From positions 1 through 16,438 of the forward strand of contig DWVN01000048.1 in NCBI GenBank assembly GCA_019120235.1: a stretch of 16,438 nucleotides of DNA, read 5' to 3'. Source of the stretch: Dwaynesavagella gallinarum. Its GTDB lineage: Bacteria > Bacillota > Clostridia > Clostridiales > Clostridiaceae. Of the stretch, positions 7,921 through 15,826 are shown in pieces. Position 1 is the first letter of the stretch, and every line of letters begins with the position of its first letter. A program made the position numbers and the translations under genes. The notes under the pieces were generated by a model. That model searched no databases. It saw only the letters and a program-made list of their open reading frames with translations, and had not been told where the DNA came from.

Positions 7921-7957
7921 TGTAAAAATGTCATTAATATATGTTGACATTTTTGCA
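7921..7957 (+). promoter_or_regulatory. Long dyad upstream of the mtl promoter, likely MtlR operator
   Basis: TGTAAAAATGTCA (7921-7933) and TGACATTTTTGCA (7945-7957) form an inverted repeat with one mismatch in 13 and an 11-base spacer. Its centre is about 30 bases upstream of the proposed -35 box, roughly 65 upstream of the likely transcription start. That is the kind of position from which the B. subtilis activator MtlR acts, although its published box (TTGNCACA-N4-TGTGNCAA) has a different spacing. Assigning it to MtlR is inference from position and from the adjacent mtlR gene. The TTGACA inside the right arm (7944-7949) has no good -10 partner and is taken to be part of this site. Confidence 0.6.
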
Positions 7958-7968
7958 ATTTGTTTTAA

Positions 7969-7998
7969 TTGTAAACCTTTAAATTTACTCGATATAAT
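7969..7998 (+). promoter_or_regulatory. mtl operon promoter
   Basis: TTGTAA (7969-7974) and a perfect TATAAT (7993-7998) are 18 bases apart, and the likely start near 8005 leaves a leader of about 30 bases before mtlA. The imperfect -35 fits a promoter that needs an activator. Confidence 0.65.
7970..7989 (+). promoter_or_regulatory. Possible CcpA cre-var-like element in the mtl promoter
   Basis: TGTAAA (7970-7975) and TTTACT (7984-7989) are inverted half-sites (five of six bases symmetric) with an 8-base spacer. They resemble the variable-spacer CcpA sites TGTAAA/TTTACA described in clostridia. The element lies between and over the -35 and -10 boxes, where CcpA would block transcription when glucose is present. 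This is inference; AT-rich DNA makes weak matches common. Confidence 0.4.
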
Positions 7999-8035
7999 TA
8001 ACATATAAGATAAAAAAGTTTTAGGAGGGGAGATT

Positions 8036-9898
8036 ATGCTCACTTTTAAAGATAGAGTTCAGAAATTTGGTAAATTTTTAAGTGGAATGGTAATGCCAAA
8101 TATTGGAGCATTTATTGCTTGGGGATTAATAACGGCACTTTTTATACCTACTGGATGGTTTCCAAATGAAACTTTTGGAACGTTAGTTGATCCTATGATA
8201 AAATATCTTTTACCACTTCTTATAGGATTTACTGGAGGAAAAATAGTAGGTGGTGTTCGTGGAGGAGTTATTGGAGCTGTTGCAACAACAGGCGTTATAG
8301 TTGGATCAGATATTCCAATGTTTATAGGAGCTATGATTGTTGGTCCTATTAGTGGTTATATAATAAAAAAATTTGATGAATATGTTGAAGATAAAATACC
8401 TTCAGGATTTGAAATGCTTGTAAATAATTTTTCTATAGGTATTTTAGGATTAATTTTATCAATTATTGCTCTTTTAGTTGTAGGTCCTGTAATTACAACT
8501 ATAACAGGTTTTTTATCTATTGGAGTTGCTTTTATTATAAGTAAAGGTTTATTACCACTTGTTTCGATTTTTATAGAGCCTGCTAAGGTTTTATTTTTAA
8601 ATAATGCAATAAATCATGGTATACTTGGACCAATTGGAATTGAACAAGTTCAAGAGGCTGGAAAATCTATTTTGTTTTTATTAGAATCAAATCCAGGACC
8701 TGGACTTGGAGTTATTTTAGCGTATTTTTTCTTTAGTAAGGGTATGGTAAAACAGTCAGCAACAGGTGCAGCTATAATACATTTTTTTGGAGGAATTCAT
8801 GAAATTTATTTTCCTTATATTTTGATGAATCCAATACTTATACTTAGTGTAATTTTAGGTGGAGCAGCTGGGGTTTTTGTATTTTCATTATTTTCAGTTG
8901 GACTTGTGGCAACTCCTTCTCCAGGAAGTATATTTGCTATACTTGCATTGGCTTATAAGGGAGATGCTTTAAAAATACTTTTAGGAATTGTTGTTTCAAC
9001 TATTGTTAGTTTTGTAGTTTCATCATTTTTCATGAAAAGAAATAGTTTAAGTGAAGAAGATTTTAATAATGCAAAAGATACTATGAAAAATTTGAAACAA
9101 TCTAAAGAAAATAATAGTTATGAACATGTGAAAAAAATTGTTTTTGCTTGTGATGCTGGAATGGGTTCTAGTGCTATGGGAGCTTCTAAATTTAAAAATA
9201 GGTTGAAAAAACAAGGAATTGATATTAATGTATCTTATTCTTCAGTTGATAATATTGAAGGTGATACACAAATTGTTGTAACTCATGAAAATCTTAAATC
9301 AAGGGTTATTTCTAATAATAAAAATGTTAGAGTTATAGGAATACAGAATTTTTTAAATGATGTTAATATAGAGAATTTATTTAATGAGATTATAGAATTT
9401 TATAAAAGTAGTGAAAAAAGTTATGATATAAAAGAGGAGCAAAATTTTAAGGAGCATTCTTATAATAATGAAATTTTTAACGAGAATAATATAATTTTAG
9501 ATGTTAAAGTTTCATCTAAAGAAGAAGCCATAAAAATTGCTGGAGAGTTGTTGTTTAAAAATGGGTATGTTGAAGAAAAATATATATCTGGAATGCTCGA
9601 GAGAGAAAAATTAATTTCAACTTACATTGGTATGGGAGTTGCTATACCTCATGGTGAAAATAATGTTAAAGATAGTGTTAAAAAATCTGGAATAGTATTA
9701 CTTCAAGTAAGAGATGGAGTGTATTTTGATAATGAGAAAGCTTATTTAATTTTTGGAATAGCTGGAATTGGAAATGATCATATAAAAATACTTTCAAATA
9801 TTGCATCCATTGTTGAAGATGAAAATAGTGTTAAAAAATTAATAGAGACAAATGATAAAAAAGAGATAATAGATATAATTTTGAAAAATGTTAATTGA
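8036..9898 (+). CDS. mtlA: PTS mannitol-specific EIICBA component
   Basis: A 620-residue fusion transporter that imports mannitol across the membrane and phosphorylates it to mannitol-1-phosphate using phosphate from HPr. Residues about 1-335 are the membrane EIIC domain, starting with the typical KFGKFLSGMVMPNIGAFIAWG and holding the substrate-site motif GGIHE (His255, Glu256). A linker leads to EIIB, with the phosphocysteine in ACDAGMGSSAMGA (Cys372). After a low-complexity linker rich in E/N/S/K (about 455-480), the EIIA domain carries the phosphohistidine in GVAIPHGE (His539). The three-domain order matches the E. coli-type EIICBA (about 637 residues) rather than the split MtlA/MtlF of Bacillus, and no separate mtlF is present here. 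AGGAGGG (8023-8029) precedes the ATG. It is the first gene of the mtlA-mtlR-mtlD operon, with mtlR beginning 6 bases after its stop. Confidence 0.96.
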   Translation: MLTFKDRVQKFGKFLSGMVMPNIGAFIAWGLITALFIPTGWFPNETFGTLVDPMIKYLLPLLIGFTGGKIVGGVRGGVIGAVATTGVIVGSDIPMFIGAMIVGPISGYIIKKFDEYVEDKIPSGFEMLVNNFSIGILGLILSIIALLVVGPVITTITGFLSIGVAFIISKGLLPLVSIFIEPAKVLFLNNAINHGILGPIGIEQVQEAGKSILFLLESNPGPGLGVILAYFFFSKGMVKQSATGAAIIHFFGGIHEIYFPYILMNPILILSVILGGAAGVFVFSLFSVGLVATPSPGSIFAILALAYKGDALKILLGIVVSTIVSFVVSSFFMKRNSLSEEDFNNAKDTMKNLKQSKENNSYEHVKKIVFACDAGMGSSAMGASKFKNRLKKQGIDINVSYSSVDNIEGDTQIVVTHENLKSRVISNNKNVRVIGIQNFLNDVNIENLFNEIIEFYKSSEKSYDIKEEQNFKEHSYNNEIFNENNIILDVKVSSKEEAIKIAGELLFKNGYVEEKYISGMLEREKLISTYIGMGVAIPHGENNVKDSVKKSGIVLLQVRDGVYFDNEKAYLIFGIAGIGNDHIKILSNIASIVEDENSVKKLIETNDKKEIIDIILKNVN

Positions 9899-9904
9899 GG
9901 ATAA

Positions 9905-12022
9905 ATGAGTAGAATAAAAGTTACATTTAGACAAAAGCAAATAATTTTAATGCTTATTGAAAACGGTAATGTACCTAAAACAATTAAGGATATATCAATT
10001 GAATTGAATGTAAGTTCTCGAACTATTGTGAGAGAACTTCCTTTTATTGAAAAATTTTTATTTGAAAATGATTTTAAATTTATTAAAAAAAGTGGAGTTG
10101 GAATTTTTATAGATGAGAGTTATGATAAATTAAATTTTTTAAAAGAATTGTTAGAAAATGAGTATTCAGTAAATAAATTTTCAAAAAACAGTAGAATTAC
10201 ATATATTTTAGAAAGTATTTTAGGAAGTAATTCTCCTATAAAAAGCGCTTATTTCTTAAATAAGTTTAAAATTTCATATTCAACTTTTATTAAAGATTTA
10301 AATTCTCTAAAAAGTATATTGAAAAAGTTTGATCTTTTATTAATTCAAAAAAAAGGATTTGGAATTTATATAAAAGGAACAGAGGAAAAAATACGTGAAA
10401 TATTATCATATTTGATTTATGAAAAATTTTCAGATGAGAATTTATTTTTAAATATAAAAAATATTTTGACTTACAATTACGGAAATGAAGGAATTTTAAA
10501 ATTTATAGATGAAGATACAATTGAATTATGTGATTTAATTGTAAATAAGGCTTTTGATAATTTTAAATTATGTTTCTCAGAAAAAGTATATGTTTCTCTT
10601 ATTATTCACTTATCTTTAAGTGTAGAAAGAATTAAGAAGAAATTATATTGTGATTTTAAAGAAGAGGTTTTAAATAAATTTAAAAAATATTTTGAGTTTG
10701 ATGTATCAAAATTTATAATGAATGAAGTTAAAAAAGAATTTTTAGTTGATATAAACGATAGCGATATATGTTATATTGCTATGCATTTAAGAGCACATAA
10801 AATTTGTGAAAATAATTTTAAAGATAGTGAAGATTTTGATTTTAAAAATTTAGATAAAATAAAAATAGCTGGAGATATAGTTAGTAAAGTTGAAAAAATT
10901 TTAAATATATATCTTGGGGATTGTGAAGGATTAATTAAAAATTTAAGCACTCATTTAGGACCTGCAATAAGTAGGCTTGTAATGAAAATGAATATTAGAA
11001 ATCCATTTTTACACATGATGAAAACTCAATATAAAGAAATATTTGATGCTACATATTTAGCTTGTGAAGTTTTAGAAAATATAGTTTTGTGTAAAGTTCC
11101 AGAGTCAGAGGTTGCTTATATTACAATGCATATAGTTGCAGCTTACGAAAGTAAAATGAGGTTAAAATTTAAGTTTAGAGTTTTAGTTTGTTGTGAAACG
11201 GGAGTTAGGGTTTCTAGATTTTTAAGTAATAAAATTATGAAAGAATTTCCAAATATTTTAGTTGTTGGAATTATACCTTCTTCTAAGGTTATTTATGAAG
11301 TGAAAAATAAGATGGTGGATTTTATTATATCCACAGTTGATATTGAAAATTATGATAACTATATAAAGATTAATCCTAAATTTACTCTTAAAGATATTTT
11401 AGTAATAAATAATAAGTTAGAAGAAATTTTTAAAATAAAGAGTAAGATTAAGAACACTTGTTATGAAAAAAATAAATTTATTGATATTGATTGCATAAAT
11501 GAAATGGGAAATATTATTAAATTTATTGAAAAAGAGTTTCAAGTTAAAAGATTGCATGTTAATGGGGATCTTAAGGATTTAATTAGGGAGTTTGTAAATA
11601 ATACAGTTGATGTTTATAGAGATGAAATTTACAATGAAGTTTTAAATAGAGAACTTTTATCAAGTACATTTGTTAAAGAGTTAGGAATTATACTTCTTCA
11701 TACTGTTAGTGAATTTTCGGAAAATATATTCATAGGAAGTTACTTTTTAAAATGTAATTTAAATATTTACGATGGAGAAGTTGAGATTGTATTTTATTTT
11801 ATTATTCCTAAAAAGTTAAATACAAAAACTTTAAGAAACATAATTGGAGAGCTTACATCTAGTTTGGTTAAGGATAATAATTTTATAAATTTAATAAAAA
11901 GTCAAAATATTTATAACGTAAGAAAGTATATTCAAAATATTTTATTTAATTATTATGTAAATGAGCTTAAAGAGCATATAAAAAACTTTGAAAATGTTAT
12001 TTCTTTTGAGGAGGAGTTTTAA
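9905..12022 (+). CDS. mtlR: Mannitol operon transcriptional activator, PRD-containing
   Basis: A 705-residue PTS-controlled regulator. In order it has an N-terminal winged-helix DNA-binding part (about 1-70, with IKDISIELNVSSRTIVREL as the recognition region), a second helix-turn-helix-like part, PRD1 with His235 (LIIHLSLS) and His294 (AMHLRAH), PRD2 with His350 (STHLGPA) and His409 (TMHIVAA), an EIIB(Gat)-like domain with Cys429-Cys430 (VCCETGVRVS), and a C-terminal EIIA(Mtl)-like domain with His599 (LLHTVSE). By analogy with Bacillus MtlR, HPr phosphorylation of PRD2 activates, while phosphorylation of the EIIB/EIIA-like domains by the transporter holds it inactive when mannitol is absent. 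All these residues are present, so it should be fully regulated. GAGG (9897-9900) overlaps the mtlA stop and lies four bases from the ATG, suggesting translational coupling. Its stop codon abuts the mtlD start. Confidence 0.95.
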   Translation: MSRIKVTFRQKQIILMLIENGNVPKTIKDISIELNVSSRTIVRELPFIEKFLFENDFKFIKKSGVGIFIDESYDKLNFLKELLENEYSVNKFSKNSRITYILESILGSNSPIKSAYFLNKFKISYSTFIKDLNSLKSILKKFDLLLIQKKGFGIYIKGTEEKIREILSYLIYEKFSDENLFLNIKNILTYNYGNEGILKFIDEDTIELCDLIVNKAFDNFKLCFSEKVYVSLIIHLSLSVERIKKKLYCDFKEEVLNKFKKYFEFDVSKFIMNEVKKEFLVDINDSDICYIAMHLRAHKICENNFKDSEDFDFKNLDKIKIAGDIVSKVEKILNIYLGDCEGLIKNLSTHLGPAISRLVMKMNIRNPFLHMMKTQYKEIFDATYLACEVLENIVLCKVPESEVAYITMHIVAAYESKMRLKFKFRVLVCCETGVRVSRFLSNKIMKEFPNILVVGIIPSSKVIYEVKNKMVDFIISTVDIENYDNYIKINPKFTLKDILVINNKLEEIFKIKSKIKNTCYEKNKFIDIDCINEMGNIIKFIEKEFQVKRLHVNGDLKDLIREFVNNTVDVYRDEIYNEVLNRELLSSTFVKELGIILLHTVSEFSENIFIGSYFLKCNLNIYDGEVEIVFYFIIPKKLNTKTLRNIIGELTSSLVKDNNFINLIKSQNIYNVRKYIQNILFNYYVNELKEHIKNFENVISFEEEF

Positions 12023-13168
12023 ATGAAAAATGCAATTCAGTTTGGAGCTGGAAATATAGGAAGAGGCTTTATAGGAGCTGTACTTAGAAGATCTTCTTAT
12101 AATGTTTTATTTTGTGATGTAAATAGGGAAATTATAGATAAAATAAATGAAAAGAAAGGTTATAAATTATTTATAAAAGATAGTGAATCTAGAGAGGAAA
12201 TTATAGATAATGTAAGAGGTATATATGCAGATGATAATAATTTAATTAATGAAATAGCTCAAAGTGATATTATAACAACTGCTGTTGGAGTTCTTGTTTT
12301 ACCTAAAATTTCTAAAAGTATAGCAGAGGGTATAAAAAGTAAAATTAAATTAAATGACAAAAAGTATTTAAATATAATAGCCTGTGAAAATGCGATTAAT
12401 GCAACTGAGATATTAAAAAATGAGGTTTTAAAACATTTAAATGATTGTGAAAAAGAATTTTGTGAAAAGTTTGTTGGATTTGCTAATTGTTCAGTTGATA
12501 GGATTGTTCCACCCTGTGATGTAAATTCAATTGATGTTTTTGTAGAAGAATTTTATGAATGGAATGTTCAAAAAGATCAAGTATTAGGTAATTTAAATAT
12601 TGATGGAATGAATTTAGTTGATAATTTATCTTCTTATATTGAAAGGAAGTTATTTACATTAAATACAGGTCATACAATGACTGCATATTTAGGATTTTTA
12701 AAAGGATATGAAACAATTTATGATAGTATAAATGATAAATTTATATATGATAATGTAAAAGAAGCTATGATTGAAAGTGGAGAAGGGCTTATACAAAAGT
12801 ATTCTTTTAATAGAGAGAGTCATTTAAACTACATTGATAAAATAATTAATAGGTTTAAGAATCCACATTTAATTGATAATGTGTTAAGAGTTGGTAGAGA
12901 ACCTATGAGAAAACTTTCTAAAGATGATAGATTTGTAAAACCTATTTTAACTGCTTATAATTATGGTAAAAAAATTGAAAAACTTTGTTTAGGAGCAGCG
13001 TGTGCTTTAAAATTTAATTCACCTAAAGATGATAGTAGTTTAAAAATGCAGGAAATAATAAAGGAAAAAGGTGTTTTAAATGCTTTTAGAGAGATTTCAG
13101 GAATTAGTGAAGAGGAGATTTTAAATAAAGTTGTAAAATATTTTAATGAAATTAAAGACATTGTTTAA
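12023..13168 (+). CDS. mtlD: Mannitol-1-phosphate 5-dehydrogenase
   Basis: A 381-residue, full-length member of the polyol-specific long-chain dehydrogenase family. It oxidises mannitol-1-phosphate to fructose-6-phosphate with NAD+, feeding glycolysis, and can run in reverse. The N-terminal Rossmann motif is AIQFGAGNIGRGFIGAVL. VGFANCSVDRIVPP lies in the centre, and the catalytic K-x4-N-x2-H motif is KLFTLNTGH, with Lys209, Asn214 and His217. The start is exactly adjacent to the mtlR stop (no spacer), and its ribosome binding site GAGGAGG (12008-12014) lies within the mtlR coding sequence, so translation of the two is likely coupled. It is the last gene of the operon and is followed directly by a strong terminator. 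Confidence 0.97.
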   Translation: MKNAIQFGAGNIGRGFIGAVLRRSSYNVLFCDVNREIIDKINEKKGYKLFIKDSESREEIIDNVRGIYADDNNLINEIAQSDIITTAVGVLVLPKISKSIAEGIKSKIKLNDKKYLNIIACENAINATEILKNEVLKHLNDCEKEFCEKFVGFANCSVDRIVPPCDVNSIDVFVEEFYEWNVQKDQVLGNLNIDGMNLVDNLSSYIERKLFTLNTGHTMTAYLGFLKGYETIYDSINDKFIYDNVKEAMIESGEGLIQKYSFNRESHLNYIDKIINRFKNPHLIDNVLRVGREPMRKLSKDDRFVKPILTAYNYGKKIEKLCLGAACALKFNSPKDDSSLKMQEIIKEKGVLNAFREISGISEEEILNKVVKYFNEIKDIV

Positions 13169-13205
13169 AAATGGAAATTATATAAATAATTTCCATTTTA
13201 TTTTT
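13168..13205 (+). terminator. Intrinsic terminator of the mtl operon
   Basis: A perfect 13-bp stem (AAAATGGAAATTA at 13168-13180 with TAATTTCCATTTT at 13187-13199) with a 6-base loop is followed by A and five T residues. It begins at the last base of the mtlD stop codon. Confidence 0.9.
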
Positions 13206-13233
13206 GCGTTTAAAGGTATATTTGTAGTATTAT
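13204..13233 (+). promoter_or_regulatory. Weak candidate promoter for the amidase-MATE operon
   Basis: TTGCGT (13204-13209) and TATTAT (13228-13233) are 18 bases apart, about 35 bases before the amidase start. Each box is an imperfect match to the vegetative consensus. I could not recognise a sporulation sigma-E or sigma-G promoter here. Confidence 0.35.
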
Positions 13234-13266
13234 GAGGTAATCAATATATTTTACAAATGGTGATTT

Positions 13267-13953
13267 ATGAAAATACTAAAGATATTAATTTTTTTAAGTT
13301 TATTTGTTATGGGAATAATATTTATGAATTTCTTAATTTCTAAAGAAAAAAGAGAAGTTGTTTCAATAAATGAAAAGATTTATAGTGGAATTATTGTTAT
13401 AGATCCAGGTCATGGTGGAGAAGATACTGGTGCTATTAGTCAAAATAATGTTAATGAGAAAGATATTGTTCTTGATATATCTTTAAAATTAGGAGAAAAA
13501 CTTGAGGAAAATAATTTTAAGGTTTATTTTACAAGGAAAAGTGATAAGGATCTTGGAAATACTGTAAGAAGTGATATAATTAACAGGGCAAAATTTATAA
13601 ATGCACGAAATGCAGATATATTTTTATCTATTCATTTAAATGGATCAGATGTAGAAAGTGCAAAAGGAGTTGAAAGTTACAGTAGATTTTTAGATGATAA
13701 AAGTTATTTATTAGCTGAAAGCATACAAGATGAATTATCTTCTATTGAATACACAAAAGATAGAGGAATTAAAGAGACTAATGAAAAAAGTTTAGGAATT
13801 TTAAGATACACAAACATAACAGGAGTTTTATTAGAGCTAGGTTTTATTACAAATAGTGAAGATGAAAAATATTTGATTTCGGAGGAAGGACAAGATATTA
13901 TAGTTTATTGTATATTAAATGGAATTTTAAATTATTTTAATGAAATTAAGTAG
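13267..13953 (+). CDS. N-acetylmuramoyl-L-alanine amidase (Amidase_3), CwlD-like
   Basis: A 228-residue zinc amidase that cuts the bond between MurNAc and the stem peptide of peptidoglycan. An N-terminal hydrophobic segment (about 4-24) acts as a signal or anchor, placing the enzyme outside the membrane. The zinc ligands are visible: His49 in DPGHGG, Glu64 in NEKD and His123 in SIHLN. The catalytic Glu190 is in LLELGFI. The protein is a short single domain without cell-wall-binding repeats, and its C-terminal ILNGILNYF resembles B. subtilis CwlD (237 residues), which helps make muramic-delta-lactam in spore cortex. CwlD function is therefore plausible but not certain; a vegetative autolysin is the alternative. 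The start ATG follows GGTGA (13259-13263). The MATE gene begins 8 bases after its stop, so the two are probably one transcript. Confidence 0.88.
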   Translation: MKILKILIFLSLFVMGIIFMNFLISKEKREVVSINEKIYSGIIVIDPGHGGEDTGAISQNNVNEKDIVLDISLKLGEKLEENNFKVYFTRKSDKDLGNTVRSDIINRAKFINARNADIFLSIHLNGSDVESAKGVESYSRFLDDKSYLLAESIQDELSSIEYTKDRGIKETNEKSLGILRYTNITGVLLELGFITNSEDEKYLISEEGQDIIVYCILNGILNYFNEIK

Positions 13954-13961
13954 AGGTTAAT

Positions 13962-15302
13962 ATGAAAAAAATTGATTTATTAAGAGATGACTTAAGAAAA
14001 ATATTTATTAGATATTTAATTCCAGGTGTTTTATCGTCTATTGCAATATCTTTATATATATTTGTTGATACTATGTTTGTTGGAGTTGGAGTAGGAAGAT
14101 ATGGCCTTGCAGCACTAAATATTTCAGTTCCACTTTTTACTTTATTTACATCACTTTTTTTGTGTATTGGTATTGGAGGATCAAATATACTTTCCATAAA
14201 TCGATCGGAGAAAAATGGTGAAGATGGAAATAAAATTTTTACTAATGCTATGGTCTTTACTCTTGTTTTAGGAATTATAATTTCTATTTTAGGGGTAATA
14301 TTTGTTGATGAAATAGGAGTTTTTTTAGGAACAAGTGAAGAAATAAAGGGTTTATTTCGTGAATATTTTTCGATTCTTGTAGGTTTTACTTGGGCTTTTT
14401 TAATTGCTGGAGTTTTAGGATGTTTTATAAGAAATGATAAAAATCCAAAGCTTGCTATGATTGCAACTATTGTTGCTAATCTTGTTAATGTAATTTTTGA
14501 TTATATTTTTATATTTGAATTTAATTTAGGCATGAGAGGAGCTGTTATGGCTACTGTTATGTCTCCTATAGTAAATATATTAATTCTTTTGATTCATTTT
14601 AAAACAAAAAATAATTCTCTTAAACTTTGTAAAATAAGATTTGATTTTAGGCTTATTAAAAAAATTTTAGGTAATGGATTTGGAACTTTTATATTAGAGT
14701 TTTGTCGTGGAATTACCATATTTTTGTTTAACAATGTGTTAGTTAGATTAGGTGGAAATACTTATGTTGCAGCTTATGGAATTTTATTAAATGTATCATA
14801 TGTTTTAATTTGTATATTTTCAGGAATTGCACAGAGTATTCAACCTATAGTAAGTTCAAATTATGGTGCAAACATGTTAAAGAGAGCTAAAAAATCATTT
14901 GTGTATGGATTTTTAACTTCAGTTATATTTGGAATTTTATCTTATATTTTTGTTTATATATTTGCAGAAAATTTATCAAAACTTTTTACAGATGGTGATA
15001 TTGAATTAATAAATATAACAGCTCATGGAATGAGAGTTTATTTTATAGGATGTATGTTCATGGCTTTTAATATTGTTACAATATATTTTTTTCAGTCTGT
15101 AAATAAAGCTAAAAAATCAATTCTTATATCTATGTCATCTGGAATAATATTTGTTATTTTAGGATTTTTAATTTTAGTTCCTAAACTTAATATTTTAGGT
15201 GTTTGGCTCGTATTTCCGTTTGCAGAGATGTTAGGATTTTTAGTTTGTATAATTGTTATTTTTAGGAATAATTTAAAAAATAAAGAAGAGTTAATCGTAT
15301 AG
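13962..15302 (+). CDS. MATE-family multidrug efflux transporter, MepA-like
   Basis: A 446-residue membrane protein with about 12 hydrophobic segments in two related halves, the usual MATE size (S. aureus MepA is 451). The first half opens with FIRYLIPGVLSSIAISLYIF followed by VDTMFVGVGVGRYGLAALNI, and FIRNDKNPKLAMIATIVANL then NVIFDYIFIF is the conserved helix-5/6 pattern of the MepA/DinF-type branch. Such pumps export cationic drugs, dyes or metabolites in exchange for Na+ or H+. The substrate is unknown. A weak AGAGG (13952-13956) precedes the ATG, 8 bases after the amidase stop. Co-transcription with a cell-wall amidase might suggest an envelope-linked role, but this is only context. Its stop codon lies inside the stem-loop of the following terminator. 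Confidence 0.9.
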   Translation: MKKIDLLRDDLRKIFIRYLIPGVLSSIAISLYIFVDTMFVGVGVGRYGLAALNISVPLFTLFTSLFLCIGIGGSNILSINRSEKNGEDGNKIFTNAMVFTLVLGIIISILGVIFVDEIGVFLGTSEEIKGLFREYFSILVGFTWAFLIAGVLGCFIRNDKNPKLAMIATIVANLVNVIFDYIFIFEFNLGMRGAVMATVMSPIVNILILLIHFKTKNNSLKLCKIRFDFRLIKKILGNGFGTFILEFCRGITIFLFNNVLVRLGGNTYVAAYGILLNVSYVLICIFSGIAQSIQPIVSSNYGANMLKRAKKSFVYGFLTSVIFGILSYIFVYIFAENLSKLFTDGDIELINITAHGMRVYFIGCMFMAFNIVTIYFFQSVNKAKKSILISMSSGIIFVILGFLILVPKLNILGVWLVFPFAEMLGFLVCIIVIFRNNLKNKEELIV

Positions 15303-15316
15303 ATTAACTCTTTTTG
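15286..15316 (+). terminator. Intrinsic terminator overlapping the MATE stop codon
   Basis: The stem AAGAGTTAATC (15286-15296) pairs with GATTAACTCTT (15302-15312) across a 5-base loop (GTATA) and is followed by T residues. The last codons and the TAG stop lie in the hairpin. Confidence 0.9.
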
Positions 15317-15445
15317 TTTAAAAAATTAATTTATGTAAAAGATAAATGATATAAATAAAAATTATGGTAAAAAATTCAAATTTTAGTAATTATTTTTTAA
15401 AAAATAAAATAGTAAATCATGAATTTAAGTAAATAATTTGTTTTT

Positions 15446-15461
15446 ATGAATATATATTCAT
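15446..15461 (+). promoter_or_regulatory. ArsR-type operator palindrome upstream of arsR
   Basis: ATGAATATATATTCAT is a perfect 16-base palindrome. The ATGAA-N6-TTCAT form is typical of operators bound by ArsR/SmtB-family repressors. It touches the proposed -35 box of the arsR promoter, so binding would block RNA polymerase, consistent with autoregulation. Confidence 0.65.
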
Positions 15462-15489
15462 TTACAAACATACGTTTTAATATTATATT
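15461..15489 (+). promoter_or_regulatory. Candidate arsR promoter
   Basis: TTTACA (15461-15466) and TATATT (15484-15489) are 17 bases apart, each one base off consensus. The predicted start near 15496 gives a leader of about 46 bases. The DNA between 15317 and 15445 shows only AT-rich sequence. Confidence 0.6.
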
Positions 15490-15534
15490 ATATAGTAATA
15501 AGTTTCAAGAATTATAAAAATGAAAGAGGATTAA

Positions 15535-15561
15535 ATGCTTTATGATGATTGCAAATGTTAA
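15535..15561 (+). CDS. Possible 8-codon leader peptide MLYDDCKC overlapping the arsR start
   Basis: ATG at 15535 opens an 8-codon frame ending at TAA 15559-15561, out of frame with arsR and spanning both of its candidate ATGs. The ribosome binding site core GAGG (15526-15529) is 5 bases from this ATG but 12 from the arsR ATG, so the short frame is better placed for initiation. The peptide ends in C-K-C. It could be chance; there is no independent evidence of translation. Confidence 0.3.
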   Translation: MLYDDCKC

Positions 15562-15826
15562 AGAAGTAGCAGAAATTTTAAGGGTTTTATCGAATGAAAA
15601 TAGACTAAATATAGTTTGTTATCTTTTAGAGAGACCTATGACAGTAAGTGAGCTTCATAGTAGGCTTAATCATGTAACTCAATCAGCACTATCTCAACAT
15701 TTATCAACGTTAAAGGCCCATAAGATATTAGTTTCTCATAAATCAGGATTGGCTATTACATATTCTATAAATGATAAAAATTTAGGGAAACTAATAGAAG
15801 TTTTAAAGGAAAATTATGGGTATTAA
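15542..15826 (+). CDS. ArsR/SmtB-family transcriptional repressor
   Basis: A 94-residue winged-helix repressor, a typical length for the family. Residues about 8-30 (VAEILRVLSNENRLNIVCYLLE) are the conserved first helices. MTVSELHSRL and QSALSQHLSTLKAHKILVSH form the helix-turn-helix, and SGLAITYSI is the wing. The usual arsenic/cadmium motif (ELCVCDL in helix 3) is absent, and no His/Asp metal site is visible in the short C-terminal helix. Its single cysteine (Cys26) might be redox-active, but classical arsenic or zinc sensing is not supported. The start could be the ATG at 15542 or at 15545, both far from GAGG (15526-15529). A perfect ATGAA-N6-TTCAT palindrome precedes it and a second lies just after its stop. 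No metal transporter or ars gene is adjacent, so the regulon is unclear. Confidence 0.88.
   Translation: MMIANVKEVAEILRVLSNENRLNIVCYLLERPMTVSELHSRLNHVTQSALSQHLSTLKAHKILVSHKSGLAITYSINDKNLGKLIEVLKENYGY

Noticed and set aside
7944..7971. TTGACA at 7944-7949 as the -35 box of the mtl promoter
   Set aside because: At 16-17 bases downstream there is only TAATTG or AATTGT. The perfect TATAAT at 7993 pairs better with TTGTAA at 7969, and TTGACA is explained as an arm of the dyad.
15446..15461. Phage or integrase attachment site at the palindrome
   Set aside because: No integrase, recombinase or tRNA gene is present; the palindrome fits an ArsR operator next to its gene.
15542..15826. Arsenic, cadmium or zinc resistance regulator
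   Set aside because: The helix-3 cysteine motif and the C-terminal His/Asp site are absent, and no arsenic or metal transport gene is adjacent.
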